A stretch of 64,000 bases of DNA from Certhia americana (taxonomy: Eukaryota; Chordata; Aves; Passeriformes; Certhiidae): positions 1-64,000 of the forward strand of contig JAGMWU010000077.1 of NCBI GenBank assembly GCA_018697195.1, in the 5' to 3' direction. The notes below the pieces were generated by a model. The model saw only the letters and a program-made list of their open reading frames with translations, did no database searches and was not told the DNA's origin. Shown one piece after another: positions 1-34,200 of the stretch. The position numbers and the translations under genes were made by a program. Numbering within the stretch: position 1 is the stretch's first letter; each line of letters starts with the position of its first letter.

Positions 1-14
1 GAATTTGAAATTGA

Positions 15-20865
<20,851 letters not shown>

Positions 20866-21400
20866 ACGAGTTAAAAACCAAAATAAAAAAAAAAAAAAGC
20901 ACTTAAAAATTAAGGTTTTGAAAAGAAAAAGAGCCTTGTTATCAGCGCTGGGAATCAAAGAAGTTTTATTGTGAAATAAAACTTGGACTTCATCCTGGAC
21001 ATCCCACACACCTCTTCCTCCATCAAAGTGTTCAGTGGCCAAAAAATCATTCTGAATTGTCAAATGTAGACTTCTCAATGTTTGAAAAGAAAACAAAACA
21101 AACCATCATGGCAGTGGTATCCAGAGTATTGGTGATGAGCTGTAAACTTACCTGTTTTTTAAGGCATTTTTATGACTCAAAGGTACACTAAACGCATATA
21201 CCTTTATTTATAGCATTACCTAATGTTAAATTTATTTTACTTTTAGTTCCTATATTTAATTTATATTAGGACCATACGCAAATGCATTTTGAAAGTTTTT
21301 AATGTAGTGATGATGCTGATGGTTATTTTGATGGTACTATTAAATATGTGAATGTTTACACTTTAATTCCCTGTGCATTGGACTTCAGGGCTCAGCATCC
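20866..21400 (+). other. DOCK7: probable DOCK7 3' UTR
   Basis: Follows the stop codon. AATAAA occurs at 20882-20887 (inside an A-rich run) and 20975-20980, and ATTAAA at 21339-21344. AT-rich DNA with pyrimidine stretches fits a UTR of about 100 to 500 nt. The true cleavage site cannot be chosen from sequence alone. Confidence 0.5.
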
Positions 21401-23620
21401 TTGGGGAAAAGGTTCAGAACAAGGTAAGTCATGGTAACATTAATTAACCAAGTGCTGATTGTTTCTTGTCCCTGTTCTTTTGCTGCAAACAAAAAATAAT
21501 TCCACCTGTAGCCAGCAGCAGATGGAGGCACAGCTTGGTACCTCTCCACCTCCTTCAGGCCATCAGGTGAAGTTTCAGCTTCACTTCTGTGTGTTCATGG
21601 ACGTCTTCACCAGCTGGGAGATCCCAGCATCTCCTCACCCTTTGGAATTAGCAGTGTCCATGGGTTTGTGTCCATTTATTAATTTAAAGCCTAATTTCAT
21701 AGGGCAAAAGAACCTAAAATGGTATCCCAGTTAAAAATGGTACAAAGCCTTGTTTGCGTTGCTGTTTATGTGAAGGAAGATGTGTTTTACAGCAGAGTAT
21801 TTTGGGGTCTAACACAGCACTTTGAGGAAACATTAAAAAGATTTGGAGCTGAGTCCACAGCTCCTAAATCTTGTCCTTAATATTTTTCCTCTCTGTGGTG
21901 AACAAAGTCCCCTGGAAGAGGTGATGTGTGATTAAACACATTGATTCTCTCTCCATAAATACCTAAATGTTCATAAAACCCCCAGATAGACACACAAAAC
22001 CTGAATTTGATAAACATGCTCTTTATATAAAAATAGGTGGAAAAATGAGTTTATACAAGAAGTGCCCCTATTCTACAGCAGCACTGAAGGTCTAGGGTGG
22101 GGAGGGTAATTTTTTTTTTTTTTCCTTCTGATACTTATTTTAGCTTATTGGAGACTTCTCCCATGCTGTTATCCCAGCAGCTCCACAGAGGTGGTGTTTT
22201 GTGTGCCAGGTTCTGCAAGGTTCCCTGGAAGAGAATAATCCTGAGGTGGTTCTGTGTCACAGGGTAGAACACCTGCATGGAGTTCCCTGCAGAAAGGAAA
22301 CTCCAACCTTTTCATGGACATTCCAAGGCCTCTTGCAAAACCCAGGGATGTTGACAAGGCCTTGGAGGTGCTACAAGAGTCAGGGAATCTCATAACGGAA
22401 AATATTAAGGAAGGAGGGAACGGCTTTGGAAGAGATTTACTGGAAGAGGCATTAAAAATATTTACACAGTACAAACAAATCCCAGCAGCCATGAAAGGAT
22501 GAGAGTTTAATTTACAGCTGTCCTGCTTCAGGACAGGAGTTACAAGTGACAAGTTTAGGGGGGTGGTAAGTGGTGCTTGAGTGAATATCCCAAAAATCCA
22601 CCCCCAGTCCCTCTCCCTGTGCCAGAGGAGGGGTTTTCATTCAGCACCTTCCAGCTGAGGCTGTTTTCTCTCTCCTCCCAAGCTGTACTGGGATGATGGA
22701 AAGCAGCTGGCTCTTCCTTCCATCTTATTTTGGTGTAAATAATGGTATTTTGTTTCCTTGGACCATTCCTGATGCTGCAGTTGAATGAAAAAGATAAAGT
22801 CTTGCGCCAGGTGTGGAAAAATAAACTTTCATTTGCAGGCTGAAATTCAGCAAAGCCTAAAAAAAATTGCATTCTGTAATGGGATTGGGCTACCCTTGCA
22901 AGGTAAGATTACTGTATTTTTTGTAATGTAGCTTTTTGTTGGTTTAGACTCTGAATTTATTTATTATTACGCTGCAATGCTTTGGGAAAGGGAAAGTATA
23001 TTTTGTCACTGCAGATATTTTATGCTGCAAAACCAAGGCCTGTACAACAATCAGAGGTCAAACCTAACATGCAAAATATACTAAAAGAGATTTTTCCTGA
23101 CTTACCTCCATGTTTATACAACGTTATAATAAAAAATAGTAAAAATTAAGTATTGCAGAATTAACTAGGCAGAGGTTTTTAGGGTTTTTCCTGTAAATAA
23201 ATTAATCTGTAGTGGAAAAAGGTTAAATATATCCAGGGCATATTCAGTGCCTGCAGTAACACTTGATGTCTTTCCATCCCGCCTGGGAGAGACTGAACAA
23301 TCTCCCTTTTTTGAGTCATATTTGGTAAGATTTTAATTAGCACTTCATAGGAGTCACCTTCAATTCTCTGACAGGCAATTTGGGATTTTCATCTCTAATA
23401 TTTAGTGCAAATGTTTTTGGTTTTGCAATGTTTCCCCTTAACCTCACATTTGTAGTGAAATCAGGAGCTACTGTCCAAGAACCAGCTAAAAACCACAGAA
23501 TATGTTGTAAAAGCACTTTAATTCTTTAATAAGAGAATTTCCAAGCCTTTTTGTAACTGTTCCCAAAGCCCTTTCCACTTTCCCCTCTCCAAACACACCA
23601 GGCTCAGCTGCTTGTCTCAG
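21400..23620. other. spacer between convergent DOCK7 and USP1
   Basis: No exon, CR1 or RNA gene recognised. AT-rich DNA from 22.9 to 23.5 kb has several ATTTA-like motifs and could still be part of either 3' UTR. Confidence 0.5.
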
Positions 23621-23637
23621 ATGTGGATCATAACTTT

Positions 23638-24553
23638 TTTATTTTGTATGTACATTCGTAACAAAGCATCAAAGCCAAAAGCTCTCCTTTTCCCCCCATT
23701 TCAGTGAGCTCCAGGTACAAATTAACTTTAGTTTAAAGGTCACCACTAAGTTCCCAATCCCCCCCCAAACAGAGATGCAGATTTGAGGGCTTCACTCTTC
23801 AAAGTACAAAATTATTTTAATTACACTACACTCTGCCCCTGGTTTGAAGGATTTATCACACCTATTTACAACTTTGCTCATTAACACCTATGCACCAAGA
23901 TGCAAATTAGACCAGTCAAACACTTCCATGAATCCATTTCCCTCCAGTGCTCTGGACAAGGTTCCCAGACCCTTTTCCTTGTGCTTCAAGTTGCAAAGGA
24001 GGAAAGAACTGGAGCAGGAGAATAAACCACGTCCATTACCCAAAGACTAAATATGAAGTGTTACTTCCCAAGTTACAAAAATACACAACTTCTGATGAAA
24101 CTTGCTAGTTAATATACATTTACTCCGGGGTATGAATACAAATAACTTTTATTTAAAAAAAAAAACCAAACAAAAAACCCAAACAAAACAAAAAAAATAA
24201 AAAAGAAAAAAAATAAAAGCTAATAATACAATAGGCATGTCTGAGACCTAGAGCTGCATTAAAACCACTACTGGGTGCTGTAGGCATCATTTAGAATCTA
24301 TACAAACTGGTATTTCTAAAAGGTCAGAGCACTATTCTCCAGCAGAAAAGTTATGGTGTGAGTCAAGTCCTATGTTATGTTTTGTTAATTCAAGTCGAGC
24401 CACTTGACACCAAAGAAAAAAAAAAAAAAAGATCAGAAAGATGAAGAATCAGTAGCTTCAAAAAACAAACAGCCGTTCCTTCCAGGTAGTTTGGATACAA
24501 ATCAGAGCGAGAGGTGGATGCAAATCCCAAATATTTACAGTCCAAGTACAGCA
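23638..24553 (-). other. USP1: probable USP1 3' UTR
   Basis: Minus-strand AATAAA signals lie at 24148-24153 and 23638-23643. The second would give a 3' UTR of about 0.9 kb, close to what I recall for mammalian USP1. An A-rich tract with AAAC/AAAT blocks lies at 24158-24223. Confidence 0.5.
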
Positions 24554-25271
24554 TCACTCTACAATTTTCTTATAAAACAGTAGGTACGGAGTCGATGTAG
24601 ATGATGATGTCGGAGAAAGAGAATTCAGAAAGTCCTTTTCCTCTGTGACCTTCACTTCAGAGTCATCGAAGAGCAGCCACTTCCCCTCGTACTCCTTGAG
24701 GCTCTGGAGCACGTAGAGAGCTTTGTTCTCCAGTCCATTGGCTCCCAGCCCCGGGGGCTCACCCTGCTCTGCACCGGGCTGGGCGCTGGGCTCGGCGCTG
24801 CGGGGCTCAGGAGCCACGCTGAGGATCTTCTCAGGGTTGGGCTGTTTGCTGGCACACAGGTCACAGTCAGCCTTGCTCTTCTGCCCCCCCAGCAGTCCCA
24901 CGGCCTCCATGTTCTTCTTGCTGAGCACCTTACCCGGCGGTGCTGTTCCAGAGAGCCTGAAGGAGACCTCACCATCATCATAGTCCTCGGCCACGGCCCG
25001 CGCCTCCTCCTCCGTCAGCGGCTCCGGTTTGAGCGCGGCGTAGCCCGGCTCGGGCAGGAAGTTGCCCCTGTCCAACTCCAGGCTCTGCAGGTCTGTGACC
25101 TTCACCGAGGCCGTGTAGTGGCCGCTGCTGATGGTGATGCCGCTGTGCATGACCACGGCGAAGAGCCCGTAGGTGTCGTTGGTGGGCCGGGTGCTCCACT
25201 CCTCCAGGGACAGCCGGAGCGGTGTCAGCAGCGGCGTGTTGATCTTGGACAGGCCCCCGTAGCAGTCAAAC
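24554..25271 (-). CDS. USP1: USP1 last coding exon (His/Asp box)
   Basis: Acceptor ttgccag, 718 nt, phase 2 in. Begins FDCYGGLSKI. It carries the catalytic His (SGHYTAS), the Gly-Gly autocleavage site and the C-terminal LFYKKIVE with TGA. The G+C content is much higher than in the flanking introns. Confidence 0.97.
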
Positions 25272-28200
25272 CTGGCAAAGGACACACAGCTTACACCTCA
25301 GGCCACAGCACCTCCCAAAAAAACACTTCAGGTGGCTCAGAGGTGCATCCGTATCCTTTCTCCTCAAAGATAGGGATGATAAGAACTGCTCCCTGCTCAT
25401 CCCAAGCACCCCGAGTCAGGAAAGGCATTTTTATGACTGTAATGCTCAATCTTACAGCCCAGAAACTGTATATTGTAACTACTTCAGAGATCCCCTTTTT
25501 CTCAAGTATCAGCTAAAGATAATTTTTAAATAGTGATGATAAAAGTTCAGCTGATTGTTACCACTCCTGCTCCTAGCTCTGCACAAACACCCCCTTCTCA
25601 CTCTCATCATCCTGTTCAAAAACAAACCAAAAACCTCTTCAACAGCCAAGGCTGAACCAAGCAGGGTTGGGTTTGTTTTTTATTCCTCCTGAGAGAGTCA
25701 CTTACTAAATAAAGCGTTACTTACTTTACTTTCAAGTAGCTTTAATATCACTCAGAGATTGTGACTAATTTTCCTCAGCTCCCTTCAGTGCACTGTAGCT
25801 GTACCAGTGGTGCTCACTTGGGATTCTTCACTAGCTGTCCGTGGTATTCTAACTTTTCAAACAATTCTGTAGTTAATTTACTTAGGAAAACCCTCTAGTA
25901 TTCCATATTCTGTATTTTGTTCATGGCACACAAATTCAGCAGGAGGGGAAAAGTCCTTTCATTATAAGGATCTTCTACAGAGTTTGAAGGGAAAGTCAAT
26001 GTTGCGATTTCATTATTGTGCATCAGCCTCCTTGAATGATTCTGCTCTTGATGACTTACACATTGCATCAGCCCAGATCAATTAACCCCTTTATTTAACA
26101 ATAGGTTGTGATGTCCTAATAAATTCCAGGGATGACTCAGTCTTACTCAACTGTGAGGGAGTTGTAGGGAAAAATACTGGGGAGTACAGACAAGCCCTGT
26201 AAAACTGAGGTTGCCAAGAGCTCACTGCTCTTATCCTAGGAAAAAAATAACTCTTAAATCCAAGGAAACTGCAGCCGTGGCATAACTGCAGTAACTGATT
26301 ATTGTTTTCCTGGATTTAATTTTGGTTTTGCTTCACTCCTGTTCAGAGCCATGAACCCTGACACACAGAAATAAACACAGTGACACACACAGAAATCTCA
26401 GTCATTGCAATTCAGTGAAACCTCACTTCAGACCTCTCTCACCATACACATTTCACTCCACCAAAAGGAACACAGAAGAGCATAGAATCAGAAATAACAC
26501 AACTTAAATCTTCTGAAAATCCCTATTGTCAGCAGCCAGAAATAAGAGAGATTCAGAAGAGAGTCAAGAAACACAGAACTACTGGCTGATATCCTGGATT
26601 ACAAATCCAGTTCCACTCAAGCACACTGGGACAATCATAGTGACAGAAAACAGGAAAAAGCAGGCTCTACCTTTCTTCTCAATGACATCCAGCATCAGAA
26701 AGATTTGGAGAGGAGGAAATAAGAGAGGAAATCTTTTCCTATTAGCTTTTTGTTCTTCTTAATAAGAATCTAAAGACAGAAAAATTGCATGCCAAGTACT
26801 CTGCCTGCTCTGACTGATGCACTTCAAAACACAGCAAACCTGATTTTTGCAGCCACATCGTTTGAGACCATAAATCAGTGACATTTTACCCACTGCACTG
26901 AATCACAGGATAAAAAGCTGATTTTCTCACAGACTGTTAAATTTCTATAGTGGAAATGCTTAATTATATATTACCAGTTAACAAATTCCTTCTAAACAGC
27001 TTCACAGCCTGCTCACACATGGCCTGGCATTTTTCCCCACACACACACTTGCCAAAGAGAATTACTCCTCCCCAGGCAAGGAGATTTTCACACTGGCTGC
27101 TTTATTTTAAAACAAAACACATTGCAAAGCAGCATCTAGAAAAGATGAATAAAATCCCTATTAACTGTAAATATTTACAGTACCCTTCCTTTCTCATTTA
27201 TTTATAACTCAGTCAGCAGAGAACTCAGTAGAGCACAACTGAGCAGACCAGATTCACAAATGTTTGTGGGAGCTAGAAGTTGTCTGAAGATTATCTTTAA
27301 AAATTTAAGTTTAAAGCCAGTAGAAGAGTTTGTTACTAATTTTAGCAATGACAGGGTGTTGTCCAAGATAAAACATCCAACCCAAAAAAATCAAGGAACT
27401 CTTTCTAAAAGAGTTTCAGCTTCATCACAGGTTTCTGTGTCAGGTTTTCCACTCTGACTTCCTTAATCTCTGACTGGTAGCCCTTGGCAGAAAATTTATG
27501 GAATGATTGAGAGGATAGATGAGGAAAACCACAAGAGATTGGATTCACTCTGACCTGGAAATTGGTCAGAGTGTTTTGGAGCAAGGACCTGAAGCTGGCC
27601 AGGACAGAAGAGGTGAGCGAGGCAGGACAAGGTTGATTAACTGCAGTTCCTTCCTCATGGAAACAAGAAAATAGAAAATACAGGAGCAAATGGAACATAA
27701 TTTCCACGTTCCCTATTCAACTGTGATGATTTTTAAATGTTCAGCTCTAAGTCAGTATATAAAAATCAATATTTAAGTAAATATTGTGGAGATCAATGAA
27801 AAGACAATTTTGTATGTTATGATCCTGGACTTGTATGGAAAGACTTTGCAGAGACAGAGGAAATTTCCTTTCTGCTTTGTCAGAAACCCAGATATTCCTG
27901 TACAGGGACAGATTTTGCTTTGTTTCCTCTCATCCCAAAGAAAAATCCCTAAATTTTTAAGTATTGAAAAAAAAAATCCCACTCCCTCAACTTTTTTCAA
28001 AATGTAAGGATTGCTACAATTATAATACCAAAGTGATTACTCAGTAATTGAATATCAATGATACTGATACTACTGTGTTTTTAAAGTAATTAATTTTTTT
28101 TTTTTTTAATTAGCTCTTTAAAATGTTTATCTGGTTTTTTCCCTGAAAAATTTTAGTGTTCACATTCAGGTAGAGACCAAAGTATTTTTAAAGGAATTGA

Positions 28201-31200
28201 TCAATTTTAGGGTAATGAGTGTTGGCTCTTTAAAGTCTGTATCTCCTGATTATATTTTTTTCCCCACTCACATTCATCTTTTCAGTACTCACATTCAGGC
28301 AGAGACAACCTCAAACCATAAAATGCAGATATGTTCTCATTACTTGTTCTGGTAAAGCACTTAAAGCTGCCTCTGAATTCAGAGTTTATTTACTTAAATA
28401 TTCTTTTAAATAAGAGGATATTTAAAGTAAACACAGTTTTAAGAAATATCAGGTTGTTTAGGAGTAGAGCTAAAATATTTTTGTTAAGGAGTCTCCTAAA
28501 AGTCAATTTTTCTGCAGGTAATTTCTGCCACTACCTGGAACAACATAAAGCCCTTACTGGCACTGGGGGCTTCCCAGCAATTTCATTCCAAGCTGGAAAT
28601 CCTTTGGAAAAATTCCAACGCATTTCCAGCTCTTGGGATAAGATTTCCCTTGCTGCAGGACCCTGTTTGGTAGGACAAGCAATGCATACTCACTCCAAGC
28701 CACTGGCAGCAAAGCACTTCAAGTGAATTGTGATCACTTCGGGCATTTTATCGAACAAAAGGCTGCGCTCGGCTTCCGTGTAGTGGTGGCAGTTCTCACA
28801 GAAATACTTGTCCTCTCCCACAATCCTCTCCACTGAGGCAAACTGGGAAATTGCCCATTTCAGAGTCTTCATTTCTGTTTTTGGCTCTGGAGAAACTAAA
28901 AAAAAAAGAAATCGCTGCATTCACGGGTAAGCCAATATTTACATTTCCGACGCATCCCGCCAGAAGAGCAACAAAACAAAAGATGTCAAGTTCAGACTGC
29001 TCCAAACCTGCAACACTGCAAAGAACACTCAGTATGTGCAAAAAATGTGATGTGTTCCAATCTTTGGAGCACTTCAGGAAGGGATGAAAACATCACTTAA
29101 TGGATATCATTACTCAAAAGTAGGATTTTTCCCAAGCTCGTTTCAGATCACACAATTTTGTTGCCATGTCTGGAAATGGAGAGCTTGCAGGAGAGCAGAT
29201 TTTCACTTATTAAAGCAAACCCCCAAAATAACCAGAAAGTTCCCTCTCACTTCTTGCATTTTACCTCCCCTGCCACCCTCACACTGCTGACAGGATCACC
29301 CGCTGCTGGCAGCACTTCACGTATGAAAATCACCCCACACATTTTCCTTTGAATCCTTCAGCAAAATGGGGAGCAAAAGCAGGAAAAGCAGCTCCAAATT
29401 AAGTCCATGGCAACTAAAATTAATTCCCTTAAAATTCTGTATTTCAAGATGTGTTTTTGCTATGCTTCCTTTTGAAAATAGCTACAAAACTGCATATAGA
29501 GCAATAAAATTTGTGAAAGAGACCACATGACTAACATTTACAAACATAATACGAATGTTAAGGCAACAACAATCTAAAACACTAAAAATTTTTTTGAGAG
29601 CAACTAAGAACAAAAAAGCTGGATTCTTGTTTCTTTTGTTTCTAAGAAAAGATGCAAGTGTTTCTTATAAAATGAAGAAAAAGCAAAATTTCTTATCCAG
29701 GAAGAAAAATGAAGACTCAACTCAAAGGAAATGCCTATTCATAAGCAGGAAAACAGGTGCCTATGTGACTGACTGTAGGCAGTCCGTGCTATGTGTTAAG
29801 ATCTGGAACAATGTGAGTATTATCTGGATCTGTCAGCAGTATCAACACCGTGTTTCCAAAGTCTAAAGTTAATCAGGACAGGAGATAACAGCCTCTAATT
29901 TTAGCCAGCACAAACAGGAGCCGTGTCCCTTCCTAACTGCAGCACTCTCCTTCCCCACGGCTGGCTGAGGCAGGAACACACCTCACAACCCCTTTCTTTT
30001 TTGAGGAAATTACTTACTTTCAGAACTCTCTTCACTTTTAGAAAGTTCATCTTCTTGCACTGGGACACTGATGTCCTGAAAATCTTCCCTCCTTTCCGTG
30101 AAGCACTCGCACTCCAAACACCTCGTCCTCAGCACTAACTGGCCCTGGAAGAGTTTCTCCACCAGCTCGAAGACAGCCAGCTCTGTACCTGGAGAGAGTA
30201 CACAGCACATCCCTCAGCAAGCTGCACTTCATTCCAGAGACCCTTCAGATCCTGGTTATCCTCAGAAATTACTGTTACAGCCATGGCCTTTTAGGGATCT
30301 CAGACAGGAATTAAAAAGCAAAACAAATCCCGTGCAGTTTTCATGGTATCATCTGCTTGGAAGTAAATAAGGACCCTCTGTCTCTTGGGTGTCGAACTTT
30401 AATTTCTGTTCTAAGATTGGCTTTTTATTTTATACTTGAAGCGTGACATTGTCACATTCTGGAATATTTGGTTGTCATCAATGGTCTGACTCCTTAGCAT
30501 GGGCTGTTGACCTCCTCAAGGAGCACCACTCTTTGGTGTGCCTGGTTTCTATTCTCAGTCCTCAACTCCTTCCTAAATTTCTTGGTCAGTTTTGGCCAAA
30601 TCTGCAGAAGAAATGCAGAACTCAAAAGACTCTTCATTCCTTCAATTTTTTATAAAAAATTAGTGGGTGGAAAGTTCCAAATTAGTAAGTACTGGATTCA
30701 TACTGAGGTCCCTTCCTTCATCATGTATCTTGTTTCATTGACATAAACAAAATCCAGACCTGCCAGCCAATTAGCATTTCTAAATAGATTAGATCTTTAA
30801 TATGTCCTGAGTCCTTCCTGCTTCTTGGGAAGGTTGGGAATATGGAAAGATTAAGGAACTGGAAGGGAAAAAGAGGATATTGTTTATAACACCATAGCTA
30901 GTGGGGTTTGTTTCTGTTTGCTCCTGCCAGAAATAGCCCTTTACATTTTGAAACCACTTTCTCTTTCTATGGATGACAAAAAATTAGTGGTAAATACAAA
31001 CCTGGTAATATTCTGCCTTTTTTATACATATTGTACAATGATTACAGAATGTTAAGAGAAATGCCTCAAGATCTAAGCTAAACAGGTCAAGTTCTAAAAG
31101 AAAAAAATTACAAACACGTATAAAAATAAATTCTCTTTCCTAAAAATCGTCTTCAATTCCTGAAAAATCTAATTTTGTGTTTAGATCTCTGCAGGCTGTG

Positions 31201-34200
31201 AAGGCTGAAGGCTGACTTCCCACGCATTGTACTTTCTTAATCCTACTAATTTTAAGCCCATCCACTTGTGCACCAACCTTCCTTTTTTGGTTCTTTTTCA
31301 GTTCCTTTTCCATGATGGCTTTCCACGGGAGATGCTGGTTCATGATATTCTTCTTTACTGTCACCATTTTCGCACTTGACAGTTGACTCTTCAAACTCAC
31401 AGTCATATTCTTTCCCTGGGTCTTTGGATCCCAAGTTTGTAGTTAGCTTTCCTAGACTGTAAAATTTGGACAGAATACTGGGCTGTTTGCAGGAAGATTT
31501 TAACCAGTTTAACCTAAGGCGCGACTTTTTCTGCGTGGGCTTGGCGCTCTCGCTCTCCCCGGAACACTTGGCAATGGCATCCGTTTGGTTTTCCATCTTT
31601 TCTCCCATGGCTTTCCTCTTGGACCTGGTTTGTCTTTGATTTTCTTCTGCTGCAATTTGTTCTTTTGATACTTTGGATTTTTTCTTGGCGTTGCCGCCCT
31701 CGGCGTCGTTTTTCCTTTTCCCGTTTCCCTTGAGCAGCTTCTCCTTGGCCGCGTCTCCGCCGTGGCTGCTCGTGGTGGGATCCTCCTCCTCAGCAGGGCT
31801 GACAGATCCGTTGCTCTCAGAGTTTGGGTTGGGTTTTTCCTCCAGTTTGGCTGCAGGCTCTTCCACAGGCAGTTTGTTCAGCTCTTCCTTCTTCAGCAGC
31901 TGGCAGGTTTCCTGGATGTTCCCCAGGATACACTGCAGCACCTCCTGGGCGTCGTGCTGCAGGTACCCTTCGTACATGGGGTTCAGCTCTCTGTGCAAAG
32001 GAAGGAGCAAAAAAGTGAGGGTTTGGGATCCTTTGCTAACTGGGGAATGTGAACTGAGACTGAAATCAGGGATTTAGAAGTCATGGAGGATCTTCTCCAG
32101 GCACAGAGAGGGGTCCTCTCTGTCACACAGCTGGGGGAAGGTTCAGCTTTAAGGATTTACACACACCCAGCAGTGGAGCTCCTCAGCTCCAAGGGGATCC
32201 TTCCCATCCCTGGAAGTGTCCAAGGCCAGGCTGGACAGGGCTTGGAGCAACATGGGATTGTGGAAAGTGTCCCTGCCCATGGCAGGAGTGGAACTGCATG
32301 AGCTTTAAGGTGCCTTCCAACCCAAACCACTCTGTAATTCAGTAACTCTTCTCTACCTAAGTACTGTTTTAAACCCCTTCTGCATTACAGTCATACAAAA
32401 TTCAAATTTCTTTTCAAATTTCCAACACCACGGTGCCAACAATAGCACAAACATCTTACTTCCTATAAGGCCACCCCAAATTTAAGGCCATCTAACCTCC
32501 TACCAGTCTTTATGACCTGGAAATTCTGTCAGAGGACAAAATTCTGTCAGCATTTGTGGGGATTTGTACCTGAGGGTGTTCAGCAGCCTCCGGGGCTGAG
32601 TGGCCAATTCATCTGTGTATTTCTCTGGGTTTAGGAGAAAACTGGCTTGAAGCTGCTCAACTGAAAGGATCAAGGAGTGCAAACTGCAGATGAGTTCGTA
32701 ACTTGCCAAGGGATCTTCTTTACAGCTTCCCTGCAATAACAATGTAAAAGGAATAAAAACTTGCAAGAGTTATGCTGGTCACAAATTAACATCCTTCTCC
32801 CCTCCCTTGGTGTTCTGTATTTGGCTGAATTTTTTTGTCTGTTACGGGAGGCAGGTGGGTTCCAGACAATATTTTGTTTTTTTTCAAGTAGGCAACAAAC
32901 ATAAAAGCCCAATCAGTAATTAGTTTAAAATCTCAAACCCCCATTTCCAACAACTCCAGGTACTGTATCATAATTATCTTTGTGTCAGAAGCATGGTCAT
33001 GGTATCTTCCCTCAAATTTCTCCTGGTATGCTTTAAAACTTGTGCTAAAGTTCAAAACAACTCAAATACATCTTCGCCTGAAGTACCAGCGTAGAAAACA
33101 ATGCTGAAAAGCTTCTTAAGAACAGAAATCAGTTGAATTTTCACTACAATCAGGACAGCCTCGCTTGCAAAGTTACAAATAAAGAAGATGGAGGGATTTG
33201 TTACCTTTTCTGCCTTTTGCTCTCCTTCATCCTTTGAAGATTCTCTCTTCTTTGAAATAATGTTATATAAATGTTTTACTCCAGTTTTAAAACCAGGACA
33301 AAAATATAATACCTGAAAGCAACAGTTGAAAATATGAGAACAACTGGAGTAAGAAGTTATTCCAGACATAAATGCACATTTATAATCCACACAGCTCTGC
33401 ACCTCCCCAGGCACACAAAGATCCAGGATTTTTCACAGCAGGGAGGAGCCCTGAGTATAGAAACTGAAAAATTTCCCAATCAGGACAACCACAGGGCACA
33501 CATTTCCTGCAGCAGCATCTTTATTTTCCCTGCTGTAATGAGATGCCCTTTTTATAGTGCACCCAGAATAAACTGATTTTAGCCATTTGTGCTTAACCAA
33601 ACCCTCCCTTCTGGAGCCCCCCTGGCCATGGCCTCACCTGCAGGACACTGTTCAGGTAGCAGGTGTTGCCCAGGTTGTTCAAGCCCACAAAAGGCAGCAT
33701 GTTGTCTTTTTTCTCACAGCTGACAAGGGAGGGGGGCTGTGCTGCAGGAACCACCTGGTCACTGGGAAACAGAGAATCAGGGTAAGAGACATTTTGGATA
33801 AACCATTCCTTCATCTCTGCCCACCTCAGAGAATCCAGCACTGAGAAATCAAACTCGTGGCAAAGTGTGGCTGAATTCTCTCTGACTCCTCAGCAACCCA
33901 CCCAAAACCACACAGGAGGAAAACGTGCTCCAAATTCCAGCACATCAAACACTAGGAGACTGATTTAATGGATCCAAAACTTCACATTTAAGTACTTCTG
34001 TATGTTCTTTGTTCATTCACAAGGCAGAAAAAAATGTGCCTAGGATGTATTTTTATGTTGTCCCCTGCTCTGGTTACATCACTTCATTTCAGGGTGCAAA
34101 GCAAAAGCTCAACCCCCCCCCAAAAAGATCTAAAGAAAGGAAACCAATAAACCTGACAGGCTATACACTGATTATCATTATTATTAATCAGTGATAGAAG

